The notes under the pieces are model-generated. The model was given only the letters and a program-made list of their open reading frames with translations, had not been told where the DNA came from and ran no database searches. Positions 1 to 11,284 of a DNA stretch of 64,000 nt are shown piece by piece. The first letter of the stretch is position 1. The number at the start of each line of letters is the position of its first letter. The DNA comes from Dermanyssus gallinae (lineage: Eukaryota > Arthropoda > Arachnida > Mesostigmata > Dermanyssidae). The stretch lies in contig QVRM01005490.1 of assembly GCA_003439945.1 (NCBI GenBank), forward strand, positions 248,001 through 312,000, written 5' to 3'. The translations under genes were made by a program, and so were the position numbers.

Positions 1-199
1 TAGTCGATATCCAAAAACTACCGTTTTTACAAAAAAGTGGTGCCTTCCATCATGCTTAACAACTTCAGGCGTGATAAGGAGCAAATGCGAGGTTTGAATA
101 ACTCGAGCGGCTATTAGATGTAAAGCCACAACAAAGGTGACTATGTATCGTTTGCTGAACATAAAAACGGATTACGCCCATAGTCAAGTACTTAATCGC

Positions 200-1190
200 G
201 ATCCTGAATAGGGCTTTCACAAGGACACTTCATGTACGCTATGCAGCAAAAAAACAACTAAAGGTCCAGCAGAGTTACGAAAAAATCCTCCTACGGACCA
301 GAGGAGCAACCGATTCTCGGCGCCGTCTCGTAGCATCAGTAATCGACAGCATTATGTTATACGCTGCACCTTATGGGAGTGCACGACTACCAGAGCTAAA
401 ACACGCCGCCCCCTCAACAAGACACAACGACCTATGGCGCAGAACATAGCACGAGCAAGTCGCACGGCTTCCACAGCAGCCATACAGGTCTTTTTCAGAC
501 AATTTCCTGGGACCTAAGGATTAAAGAATTGGCATCAAAAAACCCTTTAATTAACAGCCGGACGGATGGAACACTAATTAGCAGAACCGACACCATAAGC
601 AAATGGAGCCAACAATGGGAAACAATCCAGCCAGATCATCCTGGATATTTGACAAAATCATTACTTTCTGATCTCAAAAAATTGTATAGCCTCAAACGCG
701 GCTAACCTACCCACTCGCGCAACTGCAAACAGGCCATGGTGACTGTTTTCAGCAATACCTACACCGCATTGGTAAAACTGACTCCCTCGTATGCCGTATG
801 TACAACACAGAGGAGAGTGACGATGTAAGACACTGCTCACGCTGCGCCTTTTTCGATACTTAACGGGAGCTACTGTCTCGGAACTTAAGACTGAAGATCC
901 GCCTGACATGCCAAGCCCTTGTAGAGCCGACCCTCAAGGATATTGAATCCGGGATTATTATAAGAAGATTCGCATAAACTGTCACAGCGGCCAAAGTATC
1001 CGCCGCACAAAGCCGAGCAGCCTAAATGGCAAAAAGTGGGGCCAGGTAAAGTACTCTTGAGACGACAGTACTGCGGCCACCCCTGACATGGGGCAAAGAG
1101 AACGACTGGATGTTAGAGGGTCTGTGAGTCCTATACTACCGTGGCTTTAACAACGACGCCCGGTGTGCATCACGCATTTTACTAGTTACC
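200..1190 (+). pseudogene. R1-like LINE ORF2 C-terminal relic
   Basis: Conceptual + strand translation in shifting frames resembles the end of an R1-clade LINE ORF2. Around 290-420 there is a stretch like SRRRLVASVIDSIMLYAAP, the post-RT region. Around 600-700 there is a W-x2-QW segment ending in a leucine-rich 'SLLSDLKKLYSLKRG'. Around 705-860 there is a segment like QLQTGHGDCFQQYLHRIGK followed by scattered Cys, matching the 'LTGHGxFxxYLxR' plus CCHC region of R1-type elements. Several stops and at least two frame changes show it is dead. The same conserved block is much better preserved on the minus strand at 40196-40714, which supports the call. Boundaries are approximate and no target-site duplication was seen. 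Confidence 0.6.
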
Positions 1191-1295
1191 TCTATAAAAA
1201 GGGTGTATCGTTGGTACCAAATATTTTAATAATGAAATGAACAATATACACAAAAATAAACCAGCTTAAAGGCGGGGCGTATCGTAGAAATATAG

Positions 1296-1405
1296 ATATA
1301 TATATATATATATATATATAACAAATATTGTGATGATTTATTAATCATTTACAATACGTTTGCCAACTCGGCAGTGCCCGCCTTATATATATATATATAT
1401 ATATA
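1296..1405. repeat. Two (TA)n microsatellites
   Basis: Two near-perfect TA dinucleotide tracts lie at about 1296-1320 and 1384-1405, about 60 bp apart. A third lies at about 1911-1946. Such tracts recur through the whole window and often mark breakpoints of the dispersed repeats. Confidence 0.9.
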
Positions 1406-1477
1406 CATATAGCGACAGATATATGGTCTATGTAAGGGCAGCAACCGAGAAAACTTAAGCCAATGATGTCGCCTCAA

Positions 1478-1531
1478 CGACACCAACAGCACCTCCGTAT
1501 GTGGGATCATTCTCTTGGCGACTCTCATACA
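1478..1531 (+). repeat. Dispersed repeat, partner at 3712-3765
   Basis: About 54 bp around 'cacctccgtatgtgggatc' are recognisably the same as 3712-3765 ('cacctccgtgtgtgggatc'), including the following 'ggcgactcycatac'. Both copies can be read as a Thr-rich segment followed by PPxVGSxSWRLxY. This could mean a shared relic exon or transposon fragment. I do not recognise the family. Confidence 0.5.
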
Positions 1532-1907
1532 GCCAAAGCTTTGATAATTTGCTCTCGCGCTCTCATTTGTGTGGGACAACACGGTCACCTATTGGAGCGG
1601 GTCACGCGACAACACAAACAATTTGAGGTATTTTCGTCACCAGTATTGACATTTTAACGCTGACCATGGTAAAAAAGAGACTGTACATTGACCGCTGATT
1701 AGGTTACTAAGTGTCTAACAAAAGTGTTTGCTCAGAGCATAAGGCGTAAGCATTTGCGCTGCCACTGATTTTCAGGGGTCAAATTCTCCGTGCGGGCCTT
1801 CTCAGCCTTTTTATTTTAAACAAAAACGGGTCTGCAAGAAATACTCCTCAAAATGTGCAGTGGTGTCGGTGGAAGGTATATCAAGATATCGCTTTTTTTA
1901 TGTTTTG

Positions 1908-1910
<3 letters not shown>

Positions 1911-1945
<35 letters not shown>

Positions 1946-1946
1946 C
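1911..1946. repeat. (TA)n microsatellite
   Basis: Uninterrupted TA dinucleotide array of about 35 bp. No gene is recognised on either side between about 1660 and 3560. Confidence 0.9.
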
Positions 1947-2109
1947 TTTTTATTTAATCAAAATGACTTGCTACTTGATTTTAAAAGAGCTCTACGGCGG
2001 AGAAAAGAGACCCTTCGGCTAACGCCGCGTTTTCCCGCTGAAGCTCAATCGGTACGCGCTGCAGTAGGTACTCTCCGGAACAACGTTCCTCTGTGTCCGC
2101 GTTAAGTTT

Positions 2110-3560
2110 TTTCCAAGCTCTTTGAAAAATGTTGACGCTTCTGGCCCTTGGGTCCATAAGTTTCGAAAGCGATTAGCTGAACGATAAACTGCAGACTAAT
2201 TTCTCTGTATTTCACCAACATTTCTATTTTATTAAATAGTATTTCTATCTATTTAAATTGTTTGCACGACTCTATGCGCAAACGCAGCCTTTTAAAAGAC
2301 GGAGGGCACATTATTTTTTAGCATAGTTTTTAATGTCGTGGCGTTAACTAATCACAAAAAAATTAATACATACGCATCCCCAATATTAATAAATTGACTC
2401 TGGCTCCTACTCGAGGCTTGTATACTACTAGCATTTTCAAAGTTAATGAAATTGGCAAAAATTGATCACGTCTTCATTACTAACGCCAATGTGTCAAATG
2501 TGCGATGATAACAGTTACCGAATATTTTGTCCACAAACAAAAACATCCGTTTGTCACTGAAGATAATTTGCAAAGAGTGCGAGAGAGTGGGCGAGTCACG
2601 GTATATATCGTGAATTAGGGAACTCTACAAGGGTCTAGCAGCAATGGCAATATAAACATATAATTTTGTTTTATGTAATCTGCGCAGCTAACATCATATA
2701 TATTACGTCAGAAACTACTGTAAAAGACAGATAGATAATTTAGCACTCTTTCAGTAGTGCGCCTAATGAGCAGCTGCTTTTAGGATAAGTTAAACTGGTC
2801 CTTATTCACAAGCTCTTGTGCAGTGAGTTAATCACATACCCCTGTATCTCTACAATAAAATAATACATTTAGCACTGTGCCAAGCAAATGGGAAGTCACG
2901 ACATGCATGCTCACGGCTAATATGAGGTCCACATACTTATGATGTCTTGTTGAAACGTAAGTTTAATTAATAACATACGTAACTTTATGTATACTGTTTA
3001 TGAGTGCTGCTATCATAGATCGCCATTGTTTGCATTGAATACAAAGTTAACTGCGTTTAGTCGTTAGCAAAAGTATCATCCTTATATACAACATAAACGA
3101 AAATAAACTGGATAAAACTGCGTGGTCTGTCTGAAACTGTCGCTGTTTTGTGCAATATTTGCTGTGACATGTTTACATGTATTACATGAATAAAGAATTC
3201 TGAGTAATATGGTAACATTAGAACAAAACAACGTAAAAACATTATGCCAAAACTAGAACCCCGTTTACTACTGAAAGTTACTGCTACGCTGCAATGCAAC
3301 GCAATATTTTTTTAATTAAGTTTAGTTAAATAGTTTCGTTGGTAAGCTCTAGCAATGCAAATACAAATGTACGGTTATGAATGCTATGTTCGGCTACTGC
3401 TCGACATAAATCGTTTTCTACTTGAACTGCACCAAACTGACCATTTACAGCGTCATTAACAGCTGTGTTATCTTCAGGGCGTGTCACAATGGATTGATCT
3501 TTGTGATGTGTGTGTCCTTTTATCCTACAAACACATCCAGTGATATGTTTGTTTGTATCA
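2110..3560. other. AT-rich intergenic stretch, no feature seen
   Basis: The stretch is AT-rich, without long open frames, recognisable protein motifs, tandem repeats or transposon ends. I see nothing annotatable in it. Confidence 0.6.
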
Positions 3561-3567
3561 ATAAAGG

Positions 3568-4005
3568 TTGTTGTCAGTCTTGTTAGATGCTACTATTATA
3601 GTTGTTGATGTTGTTGTTGTTGCCGTTGTTCCTAGTTATCCTGCTGGTACAGCTAGTAGAACTGCGTTCCATGGACGCCGACATAATGCTGTCGTACCAA
3701 CGACATCAACGACATCGACAACACCTCCGTGTGTGGGATCCGTTTCATGGCGACTCCCATACGTCATGCCATAACCGAGACACTATGCAACATTCTGTCA
3801 TTCTTATTAAAAAGAAAAAACTATCAATGACTGCCACCACTGTTACTACGAGACTACAGCTACAGCAACAGGTGTTAGCAGTTGGTCAAGTCCTAGTGGT
3901 TCTGCTGGTCAAGGTCCACAGCGTCTTGTTTTTGTGCCGGGGCAATTTACCACAGTGAAGACAGTGCCTACCAGAGTAATTGCTGTAGGATTAGCTAAAT
4001 AACGA
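3568..4005 (+). pseudogene. Possible relic exon or decayed repeat, unrecognised
   Basis: The segment begins with a GTT-rich run (about 3598-3636). From about 3827 to 4002 it contains an open frame that ends in a protein-like tail: a Ser/Pro/Gly-rich segment, then QRLVFVPGQFTTVKTVPTRV, then IAVGLAK and a TAA stop. The composition and regular V/T/P spacing look like a real C-terminus rather than chance. A stop (TAA, about 3809) lies upstream in frame, so at best it is a terminal exon or a pseudogene piece. The 3712-3765 part recurs at 1478-1531. I cannot name a family. The alternative is a chance open frame in a transposon remnant. Confidence 0.3.
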
Positions 4006-4373
4006 ATGTCGCCGGACTTAACGAAGCCACTTAACGGTTCAATGGACTAACAAACTAAGAACCATACACATACAATGGATAGATGCGCTAGGCAGAATCG
4101 TCATATCTACGATGAGAACAACGACTATCGCGCAGTACCAAAAAGCGATATAAGACATCTCAACATATATAAATCAAGATATGGTCGCGCTGATTATGTT
4201 GCTGGTGATCTAGCTAGAAATATCATGGGCATAGGCGTGAGTCACTTGCCTACGGCGAGGCTGCCGTTGCGCTACCACTGATATTCTGTGTTCCCACATT
4301 TACTTTGTATTTTCTTCCTTAACATTTTTGTTGATGTTGTTTATTCACCATTATTTGTAGATTTTCACTATAT

Positions 4374-6505
4374 TTACTGGTTATTCCGCTCAAGTACGTC
4401 AATTACAGCATCTGTCATTGGGCTAGTGTTCAGGTCTATACATTTCATTACGTGATATCGGTCGATGTCAATTTCACCACAATATTTACAAGCACAATCG
4501 CTGATTTGGAAACATTTTTCCTTTAGACAAAGGTATTGGTGGTATCCGTGCCAGGTTATTTTGCAGATCACTGCTCTGTTTTGTTGAAGACCTTCTTTTC
4601 ATCTGTTGCTAAAATTTTAGATTACAAAGTTCCTGTTTTGCCGTTCTCTGTGTTGCTTGTATGCCTTAGGCGCTTCGTGATTAAACTGGTAATTACGGTG
4701 CTCTAGGTCTTCTATTAATGTGGGCTCATTGCACATTTGCAGCACCAGCGTAGATAAGACAGTTTTTGATAAACCAAGTGCTCTTTTAGGAAACAAAATT
4801 TGAATCTCGTCGACATTCTTGAGGTTGTCTAATGTCAATTTGGAGAATATAGGTCTGAGACAATATGTTACTGTGGATAGAATTTTAAGCTTAAATATAG
4901 TAAATTCATTGTAAGGTCATTGCCGGAGATCCTTCAACACCATAGTTAAGGAAACCGCTATCACTCTCATTTCTTCTATATGGCTAGTATAACACAGTTT
5001 GGGTGTCAGTGTTACTCCCAAGTATCTGAAGTCGTTGACCAACTCTAGTGCATGCCCCACTTATCTTTATGTTATAGTCACCTTGAGCATATGCTCCTCC
5101 TCTGCTAAAACGCATCACTTTTTTTTGACACGTTGATGGTCAGCTTATTTTCGCAACACCATCGTGCAGTCTCATTCAAGTAAAATTGAAGGCGTTGTCT
5201 CGATTTTCCCATAATAACTAAGTCGTGTACCTAAAACACATGGTGAGCTTTTACGTCTTGGAGGCACTTCCCAAGGCCAGCTGCGTACAGTATAAATAAA
5301 AATGGGCTAGCTGTATCACTCTGAGACACACCAATTGTTTGAGAGACCTGGTTGGCACTTGCGTGAGCTCCGTTTAAAATTGTGATACGTTGTCCGGCTA
5401 AAATATCTCGGATAAGGTTATACATTCGGCCTTTAATATTATAATTTTTACGAAGAGTGAGTAAAAGCTGATATCTCGGGACTGCATCAAAAGCTATTTT
5501 AAAATCAATAAAAGCTGCGTAAGTCACATCTTGTTTTCGAATCTCTAGGTGTTCTATTACATCCTTAAGTGCTCGTTCAGTCGAACGCCCTGGAAGATAT
5601 TAATTTTGCTTTACCCGTAAATCTTTGAAACATTCTAGAAAGAGCCTTTTGGCAAGCCCCTTGCACACTACGCCGGTTAATGCTATGCCACGGTAGTTTT
5701 CTGGTTTTGTATTATCTCCCTTTCCATAAAAAATTGGTTGCAGAAGACTTTTTCTCCTTTGGTTGGGGATTGCGCCTTGTCTAAGACAGGTGTTGTACAT
5801 CATTGTGAAGGCAGGGACAGTCACTGAAATCGCAGCTTTGAGATGTTCGTAGACAATCTAGTCAGATCCGGCAGACTTTCCGTTATTTCTTGTCATGATA
5901 CCCTGAAGGACCTCTTCCTCTGTGAAGTCACTTCACGGTCCGTCGCTCTTATGTTCTTCTTTTTCCGGCAGGATACAGTCACGGGTGATAATTCCCGTAA
6001 AGTATGCTAGCCACTCATCGTCGTTAATTAGTGGGTTTGGTTCTTTGGGGCGGTCGAGGCTTTCCCGAATTTTGCGGAGTCGCATATCGGTTTCATATTG
6101 GGCGCGCTTTGTCCTAAGCAGGACTTTGAAAAGTGATCTTCAGGTTGTTGATGCGGATGCCTGGCGCATGTGCTGACGTCATTACCATGTCAACTACACT
6201 TGTGCCGTTCCATGCCGTATACGTAGTTTCTTGCATATGTTTTTCGATCTGTAGTCCTAGGCTTTTAACTCCTTCTATAAATAATGCGCTTCGTTCATTT
6301 TGTTTTAAGCGGTCACAGTTAAAATCTCCGGCGATATATTTCGTTCTGTCTGTCTTTAACATTTTTTCCGACCGTGTTGTTGAGCCGTTTGCATTCGAGT
6401 CCGAAAGCCATTACACCGCTAGCATTCGTGTCTTTAGTACCTAGTTGATCATCGTACAGACCTAAGGACCGCAATAATGGTACTGGTATACCGTGGGCGG
6501 GTGTG
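4374..6505 (-). pseudogene. LINE (family C) relic: endonuclease, RT, CCHC tail
   Basis: Reading the minus strand, 6362-6114 carries an endonuclease fragment with AGDFNCD and SVVDMVMTS motifs. The stretch 5824-5600 gives the RT fingers (YRGIALTGVVCKGLAKRL) and 5527-5231 gives FIDFKIAFD followed by GVSQSDTASPFLF. The 4838-4617 stretch gives the thumb-like RALGLSK segment. The 4571-4374 stretch ends in CKYCGEIDIDRYHVMKC, a C-x2-C-x8-H-x3-C zinc motif. Many stops and frameshifts separate these pieces, and the FYADD catalytic box of the 33-kb copy reads as stop-VHD here. The relic abuts the 3' tail of the CR1 at 6506. It belongs to the same family as 12193-12752 and 32568-34600. Clade is unassigned. 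Confidence 0.75.
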
Positions 6506-9500
6506 TTATAACATAACATAACATAACATCAATTTTATTCCACATAAAAGGGTTGGTATCAATATACATACTTCTGTAAGACAGTCGTAATTAATCACCA
6601 AATAGGCGAGCACTATTTGGATTATCATGGGCCCATTTGGCCATACGCCAAGCAAACAGTCCGTTCACGAATTCTCCGCGGGCCACGGCTTTTGAGGTAA
6701 TTGATCGTTGACTCCTTAGGTTATTGGAGCGTACATCAAAAAAGTGTCCTAACAAGTCACATTTTCGTAATTGATGTAGAACAGATAAGTTGCACTGCAT
6801 GAAAAGTGTGTCGATACTTGGAACAACGTCATCTAACACGCTGTGGGGGCACCTGATTCGCAGGCGTCTTAGAAACATGTTTTGGACGCCATTCACCAAC
6901 TTCCTATACTTGGACAGATAAGGCTCCCAGACAGGGGAGCAATATGTGAGTTTAGGAAGAACAAGAGATTTGTAAAGGCGAATGTACACATGTGGAGTCG
7001 TTAAAATAAAACAGCGAAAGATAGTATTTATTGTGCGCAGAGATGTCTCCACAACCTTGGTAATGTGAAGGCTAAAGTTAAGATCAGGCGTAATATATAT
7101 GCCTAAGTCCCGGGTATAAGAGAGGGTCGGTAAAATGCAGTTGTCAATTTTGTAGTCAAAGTCAAGTGCACCATTTTTCAGTAAAATGTATTTAGAGGGT
7201 GAGAGAATCATGTTGTTTTCAAAACACCATCGTGCAATGCCGTCGACGGCCGTCTGCAGAACAGCGTGGGAGTCACTAGAGCAAATAGGATAATAAAGTT
7301 TTAAGTCATCAGCATATTCAAGATATTTGACCGCCGGTGGCAGGTACTTATTTATGTCCAATGCAAAAATTGCGTATAGAAGGGGGGATAAACATCCCCC
7401 TTGAGGTACACCAGATACTGCAGGATATGGTCGACTAAGTTTGTCACCAACCTTAACTCGAAAATGACGGTCGCTTAAAAATGCCTTCACCCATTGCACT
7501 GTACATGCATGGATACCTAGATCTTCCAACTTGCAAAGCAGAAGAGAGTGATCTACTCTGTCAAATGCGCTCTTTTGGTCAAAATAAACACAGTGAAACG
7601 GTTTTCGATCATTTATAAACATAGCCCAGTCCTGGGTCATTTCTAAAAGCTGTGTACATGTAGAACGGTGGGTAGTAAAGCCGTGTTGGGCAGGGTCAAG
7701 TAAGCGGTTTAAGATTAAAAACTGATTTAAGTGGTTAACTAAAATTTTCTCAAAAATGCAGCATGGTATTGAGCATTGCGAAACTGGTCGGTAGTTTTCA
7801 GCATTCATTTTCGAGCCTTTCTTGTGGATAGGGGTGACAAGACTGAGTCTAAAAAGGTCGGGCACAGCGCCGTCACTATAAGATCTTTCAAATATGAGTT
7901 TAAGTGGTTCCGCCAAAAACAACGCAAATCGTTTGTAAAAAATTGGAGGAATGTTTTCAGGTGTAAGGCTAGTCTTCAATTTAAGCCCAGAAAGAAGTGA
8001 ATAGATTGCAAACTCAGAGAAGGTAACCAAGGGATCGCGATGAGAAATGTTGCGTGGGTTGTTTGCCGTTGAAAAACCTGGACCGGATGCACAGAACAGA
8101 GTAGAAAAATGTTCAGCAAGAGTCTCAGCTTTATGCGAATCAGTTTAAGCCACCGTAGGGCCAAGAATGATGGGGGGAAGAGATTCAGTTCCTTTAATTC
8201 GTTCATTGGCATACCGAAAAAGTGAGCGAGAGTCCCTAATGTTCATTCTATACTCATGTAAAAGACGAAGTCTCTTGGTCACTTTCATTAGCTTGCGTTC
8301 AAGAGACTGAGATGCGGTACTACAAGACTTTAGTTTATGAGCAAGACGATTTTTGTAAGTCTCCATATCCTTGATGGAATCACACTGGTGAACCAGCGGA
8401 GTAAACGAGTTAATTAAATAAGAGCAATAGTCAACAAATTTGGTGTACATTACATTTACATCTGGACAACCCATGAAAAAATTTGCCCAGTTTACAACGT
8501 CAAGATGATTCGCAATAATAGCGGCATCCATTCGTTTGTAATCGAGCCGACCATTCGACGGCAATATGTCACTGACAGCAAGTACAATATTGAAACGTAT
8601 GGCGCGATGATCAGATTTTATGGGAGGAGGGATAATGGCAACATTATTAATTGTATCTGAGTCAGTGGTAAGAAGAAGGTCAAGTATGGATCCAGATACA
8701 TGAGTCGGTGAGTGAATTAGCTGGGATAGTCCATTTGCCAAACAGCAGGCTCTAAATTTCGATTCCATAGAGTCATTGAGAGTAATATGAGATTGCCAGT
8801 CAATTTTCGGAAGGTTGAAGTCACCTATCAATATGACAGTATAGTCTGTTTGACAACAGGTGTTTATAATGGCACATATATCATCTATGCGTTTTCCCCT
8901 CTGAAGACTGTCCCCCGAGGGAGATGCATAGCAGCAGACAAGACGAAAGTTGTCTTGTTTGGAGACTACGTCAAGGGAAACGTATTCACCCGGTAAGCTG
9001 AAATCAGCTTTTATAACACCTATCGAGTTTTTGACGAGTACACAGATGCCACCTCCACGCGAATCTCTATCTTTACGAAACACTCTGTATCTGTTCCTCA
9101 AGCTGATTTCAGCATCACGTATGCTTTCGTTAAACCATGTCTCACATAATAGAACAACGTCAACGTCATATAGCACACAATAGCTTCTCAGTGCATCAAT
9201 GGCACCTGGTTTGGCGGCAGACCTACAATTCATGTAGAGACAATTAATTGATCGCCGATATCTTCCCCCGCCGGCTCGATATCAGCTGATGTAGGACACG
9301 ACTGAACATCAACAACATCACCGTCAACTTTCGATTTAATCTTCTCAGGCGCGATACGTCCAAAGTACGGCTTTATCACTGTACCATGTGACCAAAGTTT
9401 TGGGTCAAGAACAGCCCGTTCATCATCCTCAGAGACGAACAGGCAAAATGAAGAATAAGAGCTGTGAGCAGTATGAAGTTGCCATACTGCTAGGGGTGAC

Positions 9501-10203
9501 TTGAGTTTAGGTTTGATGATATTGTACATATCGGTGGCAGTGACGTTGGGTGCAATACGAGACACGAACACCCTCTTCTTTATCACTCGTGCGACTGACG
9601 GAACAAGACCTTGAGAATCCGCAGTGCCAATGATGGCTTCGCGTAGTCTGCTAGTACTTCTCAGGCGCTTGGCCGAGCGAGATCTCCCTCTCCCCTGCAC
9701 GTTTGCGGACGTGCCACTGTTGGAGACAGGACGTAAAGGGACAGTAGCGGAGACAGAGGGAATCGACTGTACATCTGTTTGCGAGCTGGATCCTTGCTGT
9801 GTCACACTAGAGGATCCACGAAATTCGAAAAGCCGATCCTTCGGCCTTACGGCATTGGATTTCAATTGTTTGATTTCTTCACAGGCCGACCTCAGATTCA
9901 GTTTGCACTGGTGAAGGTCTTCACGAACGGCAGTTAGTTCTTGCTGTTGAGAAAGAACAATGTTTGTTATATCTGCGCATGTGTGCATGAGTGTGGTTAA
10001 TTTACAAAAATTATGCGTGTCCTTAGGTCGAGACCCCACAATTAGGCCGTACGTCAAAAACCCAGTAACGCAACACTCATTTAAAACGTTCATGTAGTAG
10101 CGTATGAAAGAGTATTTCTTGTAGCCAGATTGCCAAATAAGCGTACTGATACTTCGGTTGATCACAATACATAGTGCTCGACTATACAGAGTTTTCAGCT
10201 GCA
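6506..10203 (-). mobile_element. CR1-clade LINE, near-complete, 5' truncated
   Basis: About 3.7 kb on the minus strand with ORF1, an ORF2 holding an APE-type endonuclease and a reverse transcriptase, a short 3' UTR and a 3' tail of ATGTT pentamers (6506-6529). It also has an AATAAA at about 6534-6539. CR1 elements typically end in short tandem repeats rather than poly(A), which fits. The 5' junction can be placed near 10201 because sequence from there onward matches the paralogous block starting at about 45135, which has no CR1. No target-site duplication is evident, as is usual for CR1. The element is disabled by one in-frame stop in ORF2 and by 5' truncation of ORF1. Confidence 0.85.
6591..9233 (-). 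pseudogene. CR1 ORF2: APE endonuclease plus reverse transcriptase, one internal stop
   Basis: A single frame runs from ATG 9233 to the stop at 6591, about 880 codons, broken only by a TAA at 8147-8145. Before it lies the endonuclease: start MNCRSA, then LLCETWFNE, LIGDFNLPKIDW, SILDLLLTTD and SDHRAIRFN, that is, all expected N/E/D/D/H positions. After it the same frame continues with DSHKAETLAEHFS, the standard linker. The RT follows, with NYRPVSQCS, YFDQKSAFDRVD, SGVPQGGCLSPLLYA and the catalytic EYADDLKLYY. The stop probably arose by one substitution. This enzyme nicks target DNA and copies the element RNA by target-primed reverse transcription. It was probably active recently. Confidence 0.85.
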
Positions 10204-10204
10204 T
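9230..10204 (-). CDS. CR1 ORF1 (truncated), RRM-like RNA-binding protein
   Basis: The open frame of 324 codons lies upstream of ORF2. Its middle is a coiled-coil-like segment (about residues 85-120, rich in Q/E/L/K). A Ser/Arg-rich linker follows, then about residues 215-290 resemble the RRM-like domain of arthropod CR1 ORF1s (RVFVSRIAPNVTATDMYNI... FVSEDDE... WSHGTVIKPYFGR). In LINEs such proteins bind the element RNA and act as nucleic-acid chaperones. The apparent start ATG (10204) falls within or at the edge of flanking repeat shared with 45.1 kb, so the true N-terminus is missing. The TGA stop overlaps the ORF2 start as ATGA (9233-9230), which suggests coupled termination and reinitiation. 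Confidence 0.65.
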   Translation of the reverse strand: MQLKTLYSRALCIVINRSISTLIWQSGYKKYSFIRYYMNVLNECCVTGFLTYGLIVGSRPKDTHNFCKLTTLMHTCADITNIVLSQQQELTAVREDLHQCKLNLRSACEEIKQLKSNAVRPKDRLFEFRGSSSVTQQGSSSQTDVQSIPSVSATVPLRPVSNSGTSANVQGRGRSRSAKRLRSTSRLREAIIGTADSQGLVPSVARVIKKRVFVSRIAPNVTATDMYNIIKPKLKSPLAVWQLHTAHSSYSSFCLFVSEDDERAVLDPKLWSHGTVIKPYFGRIAPEKIKSKVDGDVVDVQSCPTSADIEPAGEDIGDQLIVST

Positions 10205-11284
10205 ATACCTATACGCATAGAGGCATTATGCGTGATACATTTGATAGCGATTCTTCTAAGGTGTGTCACTCATCCAGATCACTGTGCTGCTGATACGCTA
10301 GAAACAAGGGAATCACATGGATATGTATTAGCTAATCTTCCAATTGCCATATCATCTTTAGCACCTACGAGGTCTGGAGACCTTAGCTATCACGAAAAGC
10401 AGCGTAAACGCAGCCAATATACTTGTTTCTAAACCAGGCGTTTATTGATCTTGGACTACTTAATTACAATGTGTAACAGCAAGGAAGTTTGCAAAAATAC
10501 AAATTACAATTGGGCCCGCTTTATCCCGCCAACTTAATGATGTGATTCCTTCTTAAGGGTCGGGCATTGGGATCTTGTTAAAAAAATGTTTTAAAATTAC
10601 TGAGATAAGAAATTCAGTTTTATCCCGCTCTCTGCGAGTACTTTACATTCTATCAGAATTACGTTGTTGTTTTGTCAGTGCCGTTAATCTACATGGTTAA
10701 GGCCTGCAGTTTGTCGATTACATCTATGTAGCTTGTTTGTTGTAACACGACACTTAACTAATTTAGGATTTAGCATATAAACGTTTATAAGGAGGTAAAC
10801 GGTAAGAGGAGAGTTAGCCTTCACAATTTTGTAGAGTAGCGTGACCTCGTCAAGTTCACGAGGATAAGAAGAGCTGATATTTACAAAAAACACGGCTTTT
10901 GGTTAATAACATTTTGTACGCCTTACTAACAGCATCATCAGGTTACTCTATGACGTGAGGAATTCAAAGCTGGGTCCTTAATTAGTCGATAAATAAGTAG
11001 TTTATCTATTGTGAGCCATTCTTAGCAAAATCTCAGAATTTACTATATAATAGTTTGATTTATTTTTAATTGATGAGTGATGATTTCGCCATGAAGTCAA
11101 ATTTTTATGAAATGGAGTGAGCTCGTCGAGCTCTCCTCGGGTGAGAAGAACTGTGGTCCACCACGTTCGGGCCGCGCTGTGTATCCCGTATGCGTGCTTC
11201 GTTGGACACAAATCTTACATGCATGTATTGTACAAAATATACAGGTGTGCGCTGGCCGAACAATGAGGGAGTTTAACCCATCTA
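10201..11284. repeat. Duplicated 3' flank of glycine-rich gene (partner 45135-46056)
   Basis: From 'gcatatacctat' at 10201 the sequence aligns by eye with 45135 onward, through shared landmarks such as 'gctgatacgctagaa', 'cagccaatatacttg' and 'tatcccgctc'. Alignment continues into the minus-strand glycine-rich gene. No other gene is seen here. The segment is the 3' flank and 3' UTR of the gene at 11285-11668. Confidence 0.75.
11059..11064 (-). terminator. Poly(A) signal AATAAA of glycine-rich gene
   Basis: Minus-strand AATAAA about 220 bp past the stop of the gene at 11285-11668. Its surroundings ('ctcatcaattaaaaataaa') match those of the AATAAA at 31007 after the 30-kb paralogue ('ctcatcaatcagaaataaa'). 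Conservation makes this the likely polyadenylation signal. Confidence 0.6.

Noticed and set aside
8140..8150. Frameshift between CR1 endonuclease and RT
   Set aside because: 9233 and 8030 are in the same frame, and sequence across 8147-8145 continues without shift. It is a single stop codon.
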